Source of the DNA: Temnopleurus reevesii
Taxonomy: Eukaryota > Echinodermata > Echinoidea > Temnopleuroida > Temnopleuridae
Length of the DNA stretch: 64,000 bases
Direction of reading: 5' to 3'
NCBI GenBank assembly: GCA_036244855.1
Contig: BQKZ01001703.1
Location: 29,681-93,680 of the forward strand
Shown one piece after another: positions 54,101 to 56,712 of this stretch. The notes under the pieces were generated by a model. That model saw only the letters and a list, made by a program, of their open reading frames with translations, made no database searches and was not told the origin of the DNA. Within the stretch, counting starts at the first letter, position 1; every line of letters starts with the position of its first letter. The translations under genes were made by a program, and so were the position numbers.

Positions 54101-56712
54101 TAAAAAAATATATGTTGTCATAGATGCAGGTAAGGTTTAGGGAATAGTGGAATTATTTACGCCACCATGGGCATCCTGGTATGGGGTGTTTAAATTATCC
54201 CATTCAGGAAAGGAATTATTTTACAACAAATACAACCACGATTCCTTTCCTTAATTGGCACCACTAAAATTCTCTTTTTAGAATGATCCGATGAAATATT
54301 ATGTTACCATATTGAATCTTCGTTAAAAATTCCCTTGGAAAATACTGATTTTTAAATGTTTACATTGCTAATTTAAGGAGTTTTGACAATTTTTGCTCAT
54401 GCATGTGGTATATTTTTTAGAGCACTACATGAAAAGTTTATGAAACAAAACATAAATGTGCGTTCTCATCTTGAAAGGGTTAAAGACTTGACATTTGCAT
54501 ATGAGAAGTGATAGAAATTAGCTTCTTTTCTTGTATTCACTTGGAATTGTATGAGTATTCCATAAAATCTGTATTACTACAGTCAACTCTGTATAAGTCG
54601 AATATTTGTATAAGTCGAAGTGATTTTCTGGAACAAATCCTACAAAACCAGTGTTATAAGCCTCTTCTAAGTCGAAATGCTCATAAGTCGAACAGATTTG
54701 CGTGGTTCCAACAGATTCCACTTAAGCAGAGTTACCTGATATATTATTTCAATTAATTTTCTTATCTGACAGCCTTGCTCTTCGTTACTGGGTAACGACC
54801 ATCGCTCATCCATCCTAAGTCTTTGATATGCAACAATCCAGGACAGCAGACTACTGTATCAATGTCCTTACCAACATGTTAGACCATGCATGCAAAAGGA
54901 ACATCCCGACATACAATCTGGTACGTATTGAATTGGAACGTTCTTTTTTTTAACCATGGAATGAACCCTTTCAGGACTGTAACTATTAAACTGGGAATGA
55001 TCACTAAATTGTTAGAAATCCCATAATTGGTAACACAGTAAACATGTAAAAATCTGTGATTTTCAAGAAAATGGGCAAATTGTAATTTTTTAACAAGCTT
55101 TTTGGCAATGAAGTTTCAATTAGGTAACATATTTAATTGGAATGTCTTTGAAACAGCTTTAGTAATGAGTTAACCAGAAATCATGGATCTTAGATTGTAC
55201 TATAATTGACATGATTGGATCACATAATTCTTAGAATGATCCATTTCCAGAGAAAATTCAGCTTCTTATAAAGGTTTTATACCATACAGGCAACCTGGTG
55301 AATGCCCTGTACAAATCCATAGCGACTATGATATATATCTATTTATACATTTTTCTTCAAGTTAACTGTTTTGTGTTTTTTTTTCATTTGTATTGTGTAA
55401 AATAAGAAAACTTCTGTCGATTCCTACTCCACTGTTTTTAATGCAAAAGAAGGATTCTTAAGTATTTGACTCTTTCACTTTTATTTTCGTCTGCATGCTA
55501 GGATGCATCATTAAATAGAATTCTGTACAGACCTGAGCTTCCTCGCTATATTGAGATGGTAGAGAGTTACTACAATGCCATAGCAGACTTGCCACAGGTA
55601 TCCCCGTCTCAACTTGAAGAAGCAAGCCAACACATTACCAAGGTAAGTTCATACTTGTATGTGTCCAGGGAAAAATATCGCTCATATCAAAGAAATATCT
55701 TTTGATTTTTTTCGGCACAAAATTATTTTACACCTCTACTAATAAGAGTAATGATAATAAACAGCTTTTATATAGCACTTATCACCTCTTCATGAGAAGT
55801 CCCTAAGGGCTACACAATTGCCACATTATTACCCTGGCTTTAGCAGTACAGCTATTAGGCGTATACATTTTTCAAGGAGTAAATTCCTGCCAGGTATCCA
55901 TTCATGTCACCTGGGTTAGATGCAGCATAATGAAAGGCGAGAGTCAGAACCACTTCACTATGCCGCTTCCACAATGATACTAGAATCATCATCTTTGATC
56001 ACTGGCACTAGAATCTAATTCAGATGTTTATTTTTTAATAAATTTACTCTAAATGAATGTATACGAGTATATGGTCTTTTTCAGGATTTATATTTCTACA
56101 TCTCTCCCTCTCCCCATAGGAGTTTTCATCGCATTTTAGCCGACTAGGAATGCTTCATCAGTTGTATGAATACACCAAAGAACACACAGACATGGTAAGT
56201 TTTTTTTATCATCGATGTCTTTCTATGAAATGATTTTTATATTATACTTTTACACTTCATACTCATTGGCATATCTTTGTTAATAATGAAAGAGAATGTG
56301 ATGATTAAGTAAATATACCCTTTTGGAAACAAATTAATGAAATCTTCATCAAATCATTTATTCTCCTTTAAAATGTGGATGACATGAAAAATATGCGAAT
56401 GAAGCATAATCTTAAAATAAAATTATCCAGTGAATTTTTTAAAAAGTTGTGAAATTAATGAAGAAAGCTTGTTTTGATGATGCCAATTATTCAGCTTATG
56501 CGAAGTTGACTGCAGCAAGGTTTAATGCATATCAATGACACAATCGTACCTATTCTTTTCAAATTATATTACTTGTAATCCCAAAACAGATTCGTCTCAG
56601 ACACAAGCATGTCTCATTAGTTTTCTTTAATTGTTGCCAATTTATGTATTTTTATTTCTTTTCATTCTAGTTGGAGGACATTGGTGCAATAATAGAGGAA
56701 CGCGATGACTAG
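1..56712 (+). CDS. PLXN: plexin (semaphorin receptor), gene overview, 5' end outside window
   Basis: This is a single-pass receptor for semaphorins whose cytoplasmic part is a Rap/Ras-type GAP split by a Rho-binding domain. The first 24 exons join without a frame break into 1051 codons (positions 1-48079) and four more follow from 54773. Order seen: end of Sema, PSI1, IPT, PSI2, IPT, PSI3, further IPT repeats, an RRRRR site, a transmembrane helix and the first half of the GAP domain; then, after a gap in the gene, the last part of the GAP domain. Diagnostic motifs are CGWC in PSI1, HDSSTC in PSI2, the PLSGP start of an IPT, EKGPVDAITG and LRYWV. Subfamily is uncertain: the basic ectodomain site and the LLDEDVEF motif lean towards plexin-B. 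The Rho-binding domain exons are missing from the assembly. Confidence 0.93.
121..4614 (+). other. plexin intron
   Basis: No plexin exon is seen here. On the minus strand, 569-907 holds a 112-codon open frame listed separately. At 4266-4294 there is a (GAATT)n run followed by ATTTATTGG; read on the minus strand this resembles the A-rich microsatellite tail of a LINE. The rest is AT-rich with nothing I can assign. Confidence 0.6.
569..907 (-). CDS. unassigned 112-codon open frame inside plexin intron
   Basis: I do not recognise this protein. It starts MSAPVEHDIAMAMGEKF, has no signal peptide or obvious transmembrane helix, and is more balanced in composition than the other chance frames of this intron. 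The same frame is closed a little upstream by stops, so it could be the remnant of an exon or of a mobile-element protein. Calling it a gene would need transcript or homology support. Confidence 0.15.
   Translation of the reverse strand: MSAPVEHDIAMAMGEKFASDFGISDLKKMNELNIDFSTNMESYPGPMWYFHNICRKKKPFDLHPDQLKSMFVLHLYLPLRRGTLYEFCGLLVCIMYNKFQNFIPIQFHTNLY
4615..4730 (+). CDS. PLXN: plexin exon: PSI domain 1, first half
   Basis: Follows an AG at 4613-4614 and ends at a GTTAGT donor (phase 2). The peptide begins LFRLAVANCGQFSTCGEC and carries DPYCGWC, the plexin PSI1 signature. Cysteines at the CG.F.TC.EC and CGWC positions are all present. A five-residue stretch (AGGSQ) enlarges the loop before GDPYCGW compared with most plexins. 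Confidence 0.92.
6939..7060. mobile_element. short TIR element (MITE), about 122 bp
   Basis: The ends are CCCGTAACAAAGG and TTTGTGTTACGGG, an inverted pair, and the inner arms TTTGCGATCAATTGCAA and TTTGCAATTGATCGCAAA also pair. The whole unit can fold into a hairpin and has no coding capacity. No clear target duplication is seen. Confidence 0.65.
8173..8603. mobile_element. TIR element with internal tandem repeats, about 430 bp
   Basis: The left end reads CAGGATCCACACTGAGAGCC and continues AAAACCTTAA. The right end, reversed, reads AGGGTTCACATTGAGAGCC followed by the same AAAACCTTAA. The core holds three copies of a 52-bp unit beginning GCGCCTTGTCTTAGAC at 8365, 8417 and 8469. A related element is at 49518-49766. 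Non-autonomous; superfamily not determined. Confidence 0.65.
8365..8510. repeat. three tandem copies of a 52-bp unit
   Basis: The motif GCGCCTTGTCTTAGAC followed by GACAAATTGAAAAAG recurs at 52-bp spacing three times with few changes, all inside the TIR element at 8173-8603. Confidence 0.75.
10046..10169 (+). CDS. PLXN: plexin exon: end of PSI1 and linker to first IPT
   Basis: Follows AACAG and ends at CAG|GTATGG. One base completes the split codon, then the peptide CTEYEECVNPELPHHWLAY runs into ECINI and ITPSSLPRQTSQ. A cysteine-rich C....C start, a tryptophan and a late cysteine before a proline-rich linker match this plexin segment. The exon ends at phase 0. Confidence 0.88.
10955..10999 (+). 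repeat. LINE-like 3' tail with (ATT)n
   Basis: The string TTATGCGCTATAAAAGAACT is followed by a (TAT)n run. A GCGCTATAAA motif directly before an ATT microsatellite is typical of CR1/L2-type LINE 3' ends, and a similar arrangement occurs on the minus strand near 22580-22620. The tail is all that remains here. Confidence 0.45.
11757..11945. repeat. dispersed TATAGCGCTTT repeat
   Basis: This AT-rich repeat contains CATATAGCGCTTTAAAC, ATTACCCTGCTATAGC and CCCATTTACGTCACATGGGT followed by GAGTGCAGCA. A second diverged copy at 55744-55965 shares TTATTACCCTGGCTTTAGC, a CCATTCATGTCACCTGGGTT motif and GATGCAGCA in the same order. Probably a SINE or a LINE 3' fragment. Confidence 0.55.
12720..12902. 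mobile_element. MITE-like element, GTATAAGCC family copy 1
   Basis: Starts TGTATAAGCCAATA and ends AAATTTCAGCTTACAGA. It is the diverged sister of 18223-18419: both share TTTCATGTTTTTGA, GTATTTGTA-like and GCGAAATTTG-like blocks in the same order. No protein coding capacity. Confidence 0.65.
13925..14120. repeat. pyrimidine-rich low-complexity tract
   Basis: The plus strand is strongly C/T biased (repeated TCTCTC and CTCTTT words). Three overlapping frames stay open here only because stop codons need purines. No gene is implied. Confidence 0.6.
18223..18419. mobile_element. MITE-like element, GTATAAGCC family copy 2
   Basis: Ends are TGTATAAGCCAATATTTT and AAAATTTCAGCTTATACA, an inverted pair over the outer nine bases (TGTATAAGC/GCTTATACA). 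The 197-bp core is rich in GCGAAA/TTTCGC words arranged as inverted blocks. The TA step inside the ends suggests a Tc1/mariner-type or similar MITE, but the superfamily is not proven. Confidence 0.7.
19436..19595 (+). CDS. PLXN: plexin exon: first IPT region
   Basis: Follows TCCTGTAG and ends at AGTG|GTGAGA (phase 1). The peptide DIKFSVAHLPSLETASYSC then CRFDTVDSS and a VTCQSP motif matches the plexin segment in which a single cysteine pair brackets a short strand-rich module after PSI1. The frame joins both neighbours without a stop. Confidence 0.88.
19596..21934 (+). other. plexin intron
   Basis: Nothing assigned except a TTTGATTTGATTTGA run near 21605 followed by a TACATTTATTTAAACACGG motif, which on the minus strand looks like another LINE-type tail. 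Confidence 0.5.
21935..22025 (+). CDS. PLXN: plexin exon: strand-rich segment before PSI2
   Basis: Follows TTTCTACAG and ends at CCAG|GTATGT (phase 2). With one base from the previous exon it reads DHVVMQLSLFVEET, then FTFYDCSRLT. The F.FY.C motif is the standard plexin lead-in to the second PSI domain. Confidence 0.9.
22580..22943 (-). pseudogene. LINE reverse transcriptase C-terminus, degraded
   Basis: On the minus strand 22683-22943 encodes 86 residues ending RYELWNSLPIHIRNYQSLN then TFQSNLKTY. The pattern LWNSLP.HIR...S...F...LKTY is the conserved C-terminal tail of CR1/Jockey/L2-clade reverse transcriptases. It is followed by a short 3' region with GCGCTATATAAAT and a TATTATTAT microsatellite, the usual 3' end of such LINEs. 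The element is 5'-truncated, the normal result of incomplete target-primed reverse transcription. Confidence 0.75.
23399..23549. mobile_element. Harbinger-type MITE family, diverged copy
   Basis: Left end GTGTTGTTTGAAATTTGCAA, right end TTGCAACTTTGGCAACAC. The inner motif TTGATCGCAAGTTGCAGTTG and the AATGCGCAT words are shared with the copy at 42329-42504. The ends are more eroded than in the other copies and no clean target duplication remains. Confidence 0.6.
25730..28903. mobile_element. 3.17 kb non-autonomous TIR DNA transposon, polymorphic
   Basis: The left end begins GTGACCCGCCATATCAAAAT and the right end, reversed, begins GTGACTCGCCAGATCAAAAT; 33 of the outer 36 bases match by eye. 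Further inverted similarity continues inward, including ATCGAGAAAAT near both ends. ATAT flanks it on both sides (25726-25729 and 28904-28907), and the other copy of this locus has the uninterrupted ATAT site at 30996-30999. If the ends are taken one base further out (TGTGAC) the duplication would be TA, so length 2 or 4 is ambiguous. No open frame of transposase size occurs inside; the core has long T tracts. Superfamily not determined. Confidence 0.88.
29424..29538 (+). CDS. PLXN: plexin exon: PSI domain 2 (first allele copy)
   Basis: Follows AACTCTCAG and ends at ATGGAG|GTAAGA. It accepts the phase-2 codon of the exon at 21935-22025 and gives SCTACTSSQWDCDWC, then HDSSTC, the cysteine spacing of plexin PSI2. 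It ends at phase 0 and joins the exon at 34182. The 115-nt length is not a multiple of three, so it cannot be used together with its twin at 31516-31630 without a frameshift. Confidence 0.88.
30031..30263. other. assembly gap (233 N)
   Basis: Run of N separating the two copies of the duplicated block. The base before the gap corresponds to 32122 and the base after corresponds to 25020, so the gap does not need to represent any real sequence. Confidence 0.95.
31516..31630 (+). CDS. PLXN: plexin exon: PSI domain 2 (second allele copy)
   Basis: Its 115 nt appear identical to 29424-29538, with the same CTCTCAG acceptor and GTAAGA donor. Either this copy or the first, not both, keeps the reading frame. 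The flanking intron carries several substitutions relative to the first copy while the exon has none that I can see, as expected for alleles under coding constraint. Confidence 0.8.
32123..34181 (+). other. plexin intron
   Basis: AT-rich intron after the duplicated block. No exon, element or repeat was recognised. Confidence 0.5.
34182..34286 (+). CDS. PLXN: plexin exon: start of IPT after PSI2
   Basis: Follows CATCAAAG and ends at GCTATG|GTTAGT, 35 codons in phase 0. The peptide begins GPSSCARLLPASSVTLIPVG and continues EKEIRLEAINLP. The C..L.P......IPVG....I.L.A.NLP pattern is the plexin lead from PSI2 into the next IPT domain. Confidence 0.88.
34825..34920 (+). CDS. PLXN: plexin exon: IPT strand segment
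   Basis: Follows TGATTCAG and ends at AGGAGG|GTAAGA, 32 codons, phase 0 on both sides. Reads AENFECVVKVDGGEQATPA, then a VMC motif. The (Y/F)ECV..V.G.....PA........V.C pattern fits the plexin IPT that follows PSI2. Confidence 0.88.
34921..37648 (+). other. plexin intron with low-complexity tracts
   Basis: Holds a purine-rich tract at about 35375-35530 (GAGAGA, GGAAGG, GGGAGG words), the TG-rich higher-order repeat at 36535-36990, and a run of ten G at about 37283-37293. No exon was seen. Confidence 0.6.
36535..36990. repeat. TG-rich higher-order minisatellite
   Basis: TGTGTGTATG-like words dominate. On top of that, a longer unit repeats: TTTGTGCATTCTTTT with GATGTGGGTGGTTGTGTATG appears near 36605 and again near 36775 (about 171 bp apart), and a diverged third start GTTAGTGCATGCTTTC lies near 36963. 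Open frames on both strands here come from the repeat composition. Confidence 0.75.
37649..37742 (+). CDS. PLXN: plexin exon: end of second IPT
   Basis: Follows TTCTTCACAG and ends at AATG|GTAAGA (phase 1). Peptide YTYTTPELELDVAVALRWN then GNFFIDSPSNLN. The L.V.....WNGNF.ID.P..L motif is one of the most diagnostic plexin ectodomain segments. Confidence 0.93.
37991..38178 (+). CDS. PLXN: plexin exon: PSI domain 3
   Basis: Follows TTCTCCACAG and ends at GCAGAG|GTATGT, phase 0. Reads VTLYNCELQRDSCSRCIS, then LGCGWCGDVC, and later CPGPVVAE. YNC..QR.SCS.C followed by CGWC is the third PSI module of plexins, and the closing CPGP.V.E leads into the next IPT. Confidence 0.93.
38179..38735 (+). other. 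plexin intron with two relics of the next exon's start
   Basis: At 38322-38370 the intron contains CAGTTGTTCCCTCTGTCTGG followed by GAGATAAGAGGAAAATAT, closely similar to the start of the true IPT exon at 38736 (ATCTTCCCTCTGTCTGGCCC). A weaker third version lies at about 38520-38560 (TGTTCTCTTTGTCTGG). The two relic regions also resemble each other outside the exon-like part, for example TCTTGCTGGTAATGATCA-type flanks. Confidence 0.6.
38736..38890 (+). CDS. PLXN: plexin exon: IPT domain after PSI3, first part
   Basis: Follows TTCATCAG and ends at TCGAG|GTAAGA (phase 2). Reads IFPLSGPIEGNTLVEISGSD, then LGQRFTDI and a single cysteine in QQSCDQT. The I.PLSGP.EG.T.V.I.G..LG start is the hallmark of this IPT domain. 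Confidence 0.94.
39372..39489 (+). CDS. PLXN: plexin exon: IPT domain after PSI3, second part
   Basis: Follows TTTTCCCAG; one base completes the split serine codon; ends at ACAGA|GTAAGT, phase 0. Peptide SVTCLTSSIGGPKDTIVAV and a terminal VVFTYR. The closing F.YR matches the last strand of the domain, which in plexins reads F.Y.DP with the DP on the next exon, as here. Confidence 0.9.
40255..40388 (+). CDS. PLXN: plexin exon: next IPT domain, first part
   Basis: Follows TTCCAAACAG and ends at ATCAT|GTGAGT (phase 2). Reads DPEITGFSPSSGIANGGTVI and TIMGTALQTGSNITA. DP.I..F.P..GI..GGT.ITI.G..L.TG is the canonical start of the following plexin IPT. A TIR element begins only about 18 bases downstream of the donor. 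Confidence 0.94.
40406..40587. mobile_element. MITE-like element next to a splice donor
   Basis: The left end reads TAGTCAAACCTGTC and the right end GACAGGTTTGACTGTC, an inverted pair. Inside, AGTGGCCACC and GTGGTCAC words also form inverted blocks. About 180 bp, no coding capacity. It starts 18 bases after the plexin exon ending at 40388. Confidence 0.7.
40588..41138 (+). other. plexin intron remainder
   Basis: AT-rich, nothing recognised. Confidence 0.5.
41139..41306 (+). CDS. PLXN: plexin exon: IPT end and start of last IPT
   Basis: Follows CTACACCAG and ends at GCTTC|GTAAGT (phase 2). Reads MDMNDTIVTCKTSG, then LWFDGAERN, then YTYRPNPSFQGM. The Y.Y.PNP.F motif marks the border into the last IPT domain, and the following KT.AS joins SGG on the next exon. 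Confidence 0.93.
41815..41917 (+). CDS. PLXN: plexin exon: last IPT domain, first part
   Basis: Follows CATGACAG and ends at GCTGTG|GTAAAA, phase 0. Reads SGGVNITIYGAGFDTVQDV. The KT.ASGG..I...G...D.VQ motif is the plexin pattern for this IPT. The donor GTAAAA is weaker than the others. Confidence 0.9.
42329..42504. mobile_element. PIF/Harbinger-type MITE with TAA target duplication
   Basis: Left end AGGGGTGTTGTTCAATAG, right end TTTTGAACAACACCCCC, flanked on both sides by TAA (42326-42328 and 42505-42507). Three-base TWA duplications are typical of PIF/Harbinger insertions. Sister copies are at 51633-51781 and 23399-23549. It carries TTGATCGCAAGTTGCAGTTG near the left end and no open frame of note. 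Confidence 0.8.
42622..42864 (+). CDS. PLXN: plexin exon: last IPT and basic cleavage site
   Basis: Follows TCACTGTACAG and ends at ATTACT|GTAAGT, 81 codons in phase 0. Begins ACTSPSDTEVVCPSP, then NERRRRREVTEVSLALSLDG, and later FEFYPDPRYDNF. Five consecutive arginines in an exposed linker fit a proprotein-convertase (furin-type) site; cleavage of the ectodomain at such a site is known for plexin-B1 and -B2. The site lies about 125 residues before the membrane helix. The C.SP.....V.CP.P pattern belongs to the last IPT. Confidence 0.92.
42865..43940 (+). other. plexin intron with microsatellite-bearing repeat
   Basis: At about 42885-42985 an (AATAGT)n-like run is followed by TTATATGGCGCTTTTTCATA and AAGCACTCTAACATTATTAT, a minus-strand LINE/SINE tail like those at 10955 and 22580. 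The rest is unassigned. Confidence 0.5.
43941..44114 (+). CDS. PLXN: plexin exon: end of last IPT
   Basis: Follows TCATTCCAG and ends at TTCGTT|GTAAGT, 58 codons, phase 0. Reads GSNINLAVSKSDVRVKIGD then FCEVLSI and LFCRLPPTEP. The G.....A.S..DV.V.IG...C.V.S....QL.C..P pattern is the membrane-proximal IPT of plexins. Confidence 0.92.
44560..44791 (+). CDS. PLXN: plexin exon: transmembrane helix and juxtamembrane coil
   Basis: Follows ATCATTACAG and ends at GAAG|GTCAGT (phase 1). Reads VLHGSSLQFTLGYIRY, then a hydrophobic helix of about 22 residues beginning SIVLVIVIAVLVGVAVVFTL, then a basic FYGRRVHQHKLK and the juxtamembrane coil RLEERLKDKATE. V.HG..L.F.LGY.RY directly before the helix is a plexin signature. 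Confidence 0.95.
44792..45186 (+). other. plexin intron
   Basis: Nothing recognised. Confidence 0.5.
45187..45329 (+). CDS. PLXN: plexin exon: juxtamembrane and start of GAP domain
   Basis: Follows TGCATGCAG and ends at CCAGAG|GTAAGG, phase 0. Reads AFHDLQRDMSGLKEQLQGVG then MPFVSGADYIRNMLFWG. AF..LQ.D...L...L.GVG.PF....Y...(V/M)LF.G is the conserved entry to the plexin intracellular domain. Confidence 0.95.
45416..45585. mobile_element. MITE-like element
   Basis: Left arm GGGCAGTGTTTCACCAAG, right arm reversed GATGGTGTTTCATCAA, an imperfect inverted pair. The inner part has TTAAGAATGACTG and TATAAGAACGATT words as a second inverted block. About 170 bp within a plexin intron. Confidence 0.5.
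45881..46002 (+). CDS. PLXN: plexin exon: GAP domain
   Basis: Follows CACCGCTAAG and ends at GACAG|GTAAGA (phase 2). Reads LPQESIKQAMTEFSKLLNKK, then EFLTQYIQSLDEA and KQKD. The F..LLN.K.FL...I..LE pattern is the early GAP segment; the usual FSMRDR sequence here reads LKQKDR. Confidence 0.93.
46003..46447 (+). other. plexin intron
   Basis: AT-rich, nothing recognised. Confidence 0.5.
46448..46513 (+). CDS. PLXN: plexin exon: GAP domain
   Basis: Follows TCATTCCAG and ends at ACTGA|GTAAGT (phase 2). With the split codon it reads RVNIASLLSTILTTEGRFHY and LT. R..VASL....L...LEY.T is the equivalent plexin segment. Confidence 0.9.
46866..46937 (+). CDS. PLXN: plexin exon: GAP domain, first catalytic arginine region
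   Basis: Follows CTCTACAG and ends at AAAAG|GTAAGC (phase 2). Reads DVMLTLMKEKIEESDENRL then KQLFKR. In other plexins this exon border carries LRRTE, whose two arginines are catalytic in the GAP reaction. Here the pair reads FKR, so the first arginine appears replaced by lysine. Confidence 0.9.
46938..47462 (+). other. plexin intron
   Basis: A minus-strand frame of 105 codons at 47202-47519 overlaps the next exon but resembles nothing known to me. No other content was recognised. Confidence 0.5.
47463..47529 (+). CDS. PLXN: plexin exon: GAP domain
   Basis: Follows GCCTTGCAG and ends at CTTCAG|GTAAGA, phase 0. Reads SMGSILEKLISNWIALCMYK and HLQ. VEK(M/L)L.NW...CLY.FL is the plexin counterpart; NW and the CxY core are kept. 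Confidence 0.93.
47530..47932 (+). other. plexin intron
   Basis: Nothing recognised. Confidence 0.5.
47933..48079 (+). CDS. PLXN: plexin exon: end of first GAP half, start of Rho-binding region
   Basis: Follows TTTTTCTCAG and ends at GATGTG|GTAAAT, 49 codons, phase 0. Reads KQVAYPLYVLYQAIKGQVEK then GPVDAITGQAHFSLN and LLDEDVEFEDV. GPVDA.TG.A...LN...LL..DVE(Y/F) is invariant in plexins. This is the last plexin exon before the faulty block; the Rho-binding exons that should follow are not present in the window. Confidence 0.95.
48404..48639. mobile_element. MITE-like palindromic element
   Basis: Ends are TGGGTGACTTCAAGTACGGT and CCATACTTGAAGTCACCCA, a near-perfect inverted pair that extends into GGTGTTGGTGTT and AACACCAACACC arms. 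The core carries a second, internal inverted pair with ACCAACACCAG. About 236 bp, no coding capacity. Confidence 0.75.
48866..48966 (-). CDS. CLN3: CLN3 exon, truncated at N (duplicate of 63778-63918)
   Basis: On the minus strand it follows CATTTTCAG and reads VINVIIFITQLFYFYIPSII, then FEGLLG before the N at 48865. It equals the first 101 nt of the exon at 63778-63918. FLPSI...F..IL(Y/F)EGLLGGAAYVNTF is the most conserved segment of battenin. Confidence 0.88.
49022..49157. mobile_element. hairpin MITE with long near-perfect TIRs
   Basis: Left arm TAAAGCCCCGGTCACATAGG and right arm CCTATGTGGCCGGGGCTTTA pair almost perfectly and continue through GACCCCGGAAGCAACACGA. The loop is about 45 bases. 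A second, cut-off copy starts at 63974 as part of the block shared with the window end. Confidence 0.85.
49518..49766. mobile_element. TIR element related to the one at 8173-8603
   Basis: Left end AACACTTTATAGAGCCAAAG then CCTTAA; right end reversed TGCACACTTAGAGCCGAAAC. These match the 8173 element's CACACTGAGAGCCAAAACC ends. The core has CAAGGCGACTTGGCGAGTTG, the reverse complement of a similar word in the 8173 element, so the two lie in opposite orientation. The 52-bp array is missing here. Confidence 0.6.
49816..49909 (-). CDS. CLN3: CLN3 exon (in misplaced block)
   Basis: Minus strand, after ATATGCAG and before a GTAAGT donor. One base completes a tryptophan codon from the previous exon, then YQVIYQAGVFISRSSVNII and RTWILALLQ. 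Battenin has W(Y)Q.LYQ.GVF.SRSS....R..W.LALLQ at this point. Ends at phase 0. Confidence 0.93.
50745..50800 (-). CDS. CLN3: CLN3 exon (in misplaced block)
   Basis: Minus strand, after TATTTTTCAG and ending at AGATG|GTAAGT (phase 2). Reads YELLFFPDAWLPHEKQYRW, matching battenin (F)ELLFF.....L....QYRW. It joins the exons on both sides in frame. Confidence 0.93.
51321..51389 (-). CDS. CLN3: CLN3 exon (in misplaced block)
   Basis: Minus strand, after TTTCTAACAG and ending at GGATTG|GTAAGT, 23 codons, phase 0. Reads SLLYLMIPLMVVYIAEYFIN then QGL. VYFAEYFINQGL is a signature of battenin and sits in a membrane helix. Confidence 0.95.
51633..51781. mobile_element. PIF/Harbinger-type MITE with TTA target duplication
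   Basis: Ends GGGGGTGTTGTTCAAAGTTG and CAACTTTTGAACAACACCCC C form perfect TIRs apart from one added base, flanked by TTA at 51630-51632 and 51782-51784. Same family as 42329-42504 and 23399-23549. The near-perfect ends suggest this is the youngest of the three. Confidence 0.85.
52250..52720. repeat. TTTTCCATGACTT-rich repeat
   Basis: The word CTTTTCCATGACTTTTC or close variants occurs near 52283, 52306, 52450 and 52700. It overlaps the duplicated CLN3 exon at 52538-52678. Open frames on the minus strand here are produced by the repeat. Confidence 0.5.
52538..52678 (-). CDS. CLN3: CLN3 duplicate exon (second of a tandem pair)
   Basis: Minus strand, after ATTGAAAG and ending at TATAAG|GTAATA, a 47-codon frame in phase 0. 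Reads SGENRGVWSSQFQPLLEQT, then HHLTWREKLSVYK. It closely resembles the C-terminal two thirds of the exon at 52742-52919, 204 bp away, and would splice to the same next exon in frame. Only one of the two can be placed in a normal battenin. Alternative or relic; not resolved. Confidence 0.5.
52742..52919 (-). CDS. CLN3: CLN3 exon: end of membrane helix and luminal/cytosolic loop
   Basis: Minus strand, after TTACTGCAG and ending at TATAAG|GTGAAT. After one base of a split codon it reads YWAVLVRVPILQNC, then SQYQPLLEQTPPEDIQD and LTWREKLNVYK. Battenin has ASYF.LL..PE, a loop with QPL, and LRER...F.K at this point. The loop contains a di-leucine (PLLEQ) of the type that directs lysosomal sorting in CLN3; the functional role is inferred. 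Confidence 0.8.
52920..54772. other. non-coding sequence with join at 54013
   Basis: No further CLN3 or plexin exon was found. From 54590 to 54735 there is a repeat with several TATAAGTCGAA words and a closing CAGAGTTACCTG; a weaker relative lies at 50045-50300. Confidence 0.5.
54590..54735. repeat. TAAGTCGAA-type dispersed repeat
   Basis: CAACTCTGTATAAGTCGAA opens and AAGCAGAGTTACCTGA closes the unit, which contains four ATAAGTCGAA-like words. The region 50045-50300 has related AACTCTG, AAGTTGAA and CAGAGTTACCTG words. Probably a Tc1/mariner-type MITE family, but no clean TIR/TSD pair could be set. Confidence 0.4.
54773..54920 (+). CDS. PLXN: plexin exon: second GAP half, with in-frame TAA
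   Basis: Follows ATCTGACAG and ends at AATCTG|GTACGT, phase 0. Frame reads LALRYWVTTIAHPS, then a TAA at 54816-54818, then VFDMQQSRTADYCINVLTN and CKRNIPTYNL. The plexin consensus is LPLRFWVN.IKNPQFVFD, so the stop sits at a position that is normally F and the frame is kept on both sides. The catalytic arginine of LR(F/Y)W is present. A single-base change or a sequencing error would explain the stop. Confidence 0.85.
54921..55501 (+). other. plexin intron
   Basis: Nothing recognised. Confidence 0.5.
55502..55642 (+). CDS. PLXN: plexin exon: second GAP half
   Basis: Follows TGCATGCTAG and ends at ACCAAG|GTAAGT, 47 codons, phase 0. Reads DASLNRILYRPELPRYIEMV, then ESYYNAIADLPQVS. S..N.LLYA..IP.Y..MVE.YY..I is the plexin counterpart. 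Confidence 0.95.
55643..56119 (+). other. plexin intron with dispersed repeat
   Basis: Positions 55744-55965 carry the second copy of the TATAGCGC-type repeat described at 11757-11945: a TTTTATATAGCACTTATCA start, then TTATTACCCTGGCTTTAGC, CATTCATGTCACCTGGGTT and GATGCAGCA. Confidence 0.55.
56120..56194 (+). CDS. PLXN: plexin exon: GAP domain end
   Basis: Follows CTCCCCATAG and ends at GACATG|GTAAGT, 25 codons, phase 0. Reads EFSSHFSRLGMLHQLYEYTK and EHTDM. ALHQLY.Y...Y(Y)D is the plexin counterpart. Confidence 0.93.
56195..56670 (+). other. plexin intron
   Basis: AT-rich, nothing recognised. Confidence 0.5.
56671..56712 (+). CDS. PLXN: plexin last exon: short C-terminus with stop
   Basis: Follows TTCATTCTAG and reads LEDIGAIIEERDD to a TAG at 56710-56712. 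Other plexins continue about 25 residues beyond this point, often to a VTDL-type PDZ ligand in the B subfamily. That tail is not in this frame. In the +1 frame an open stretch from 56705 runs 36 codons (TRSKVQQTSQVKEAIPNLM...) to a TGA, see findings. Confidence 0.8.
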   Translation: MEDIGAIIEERDD

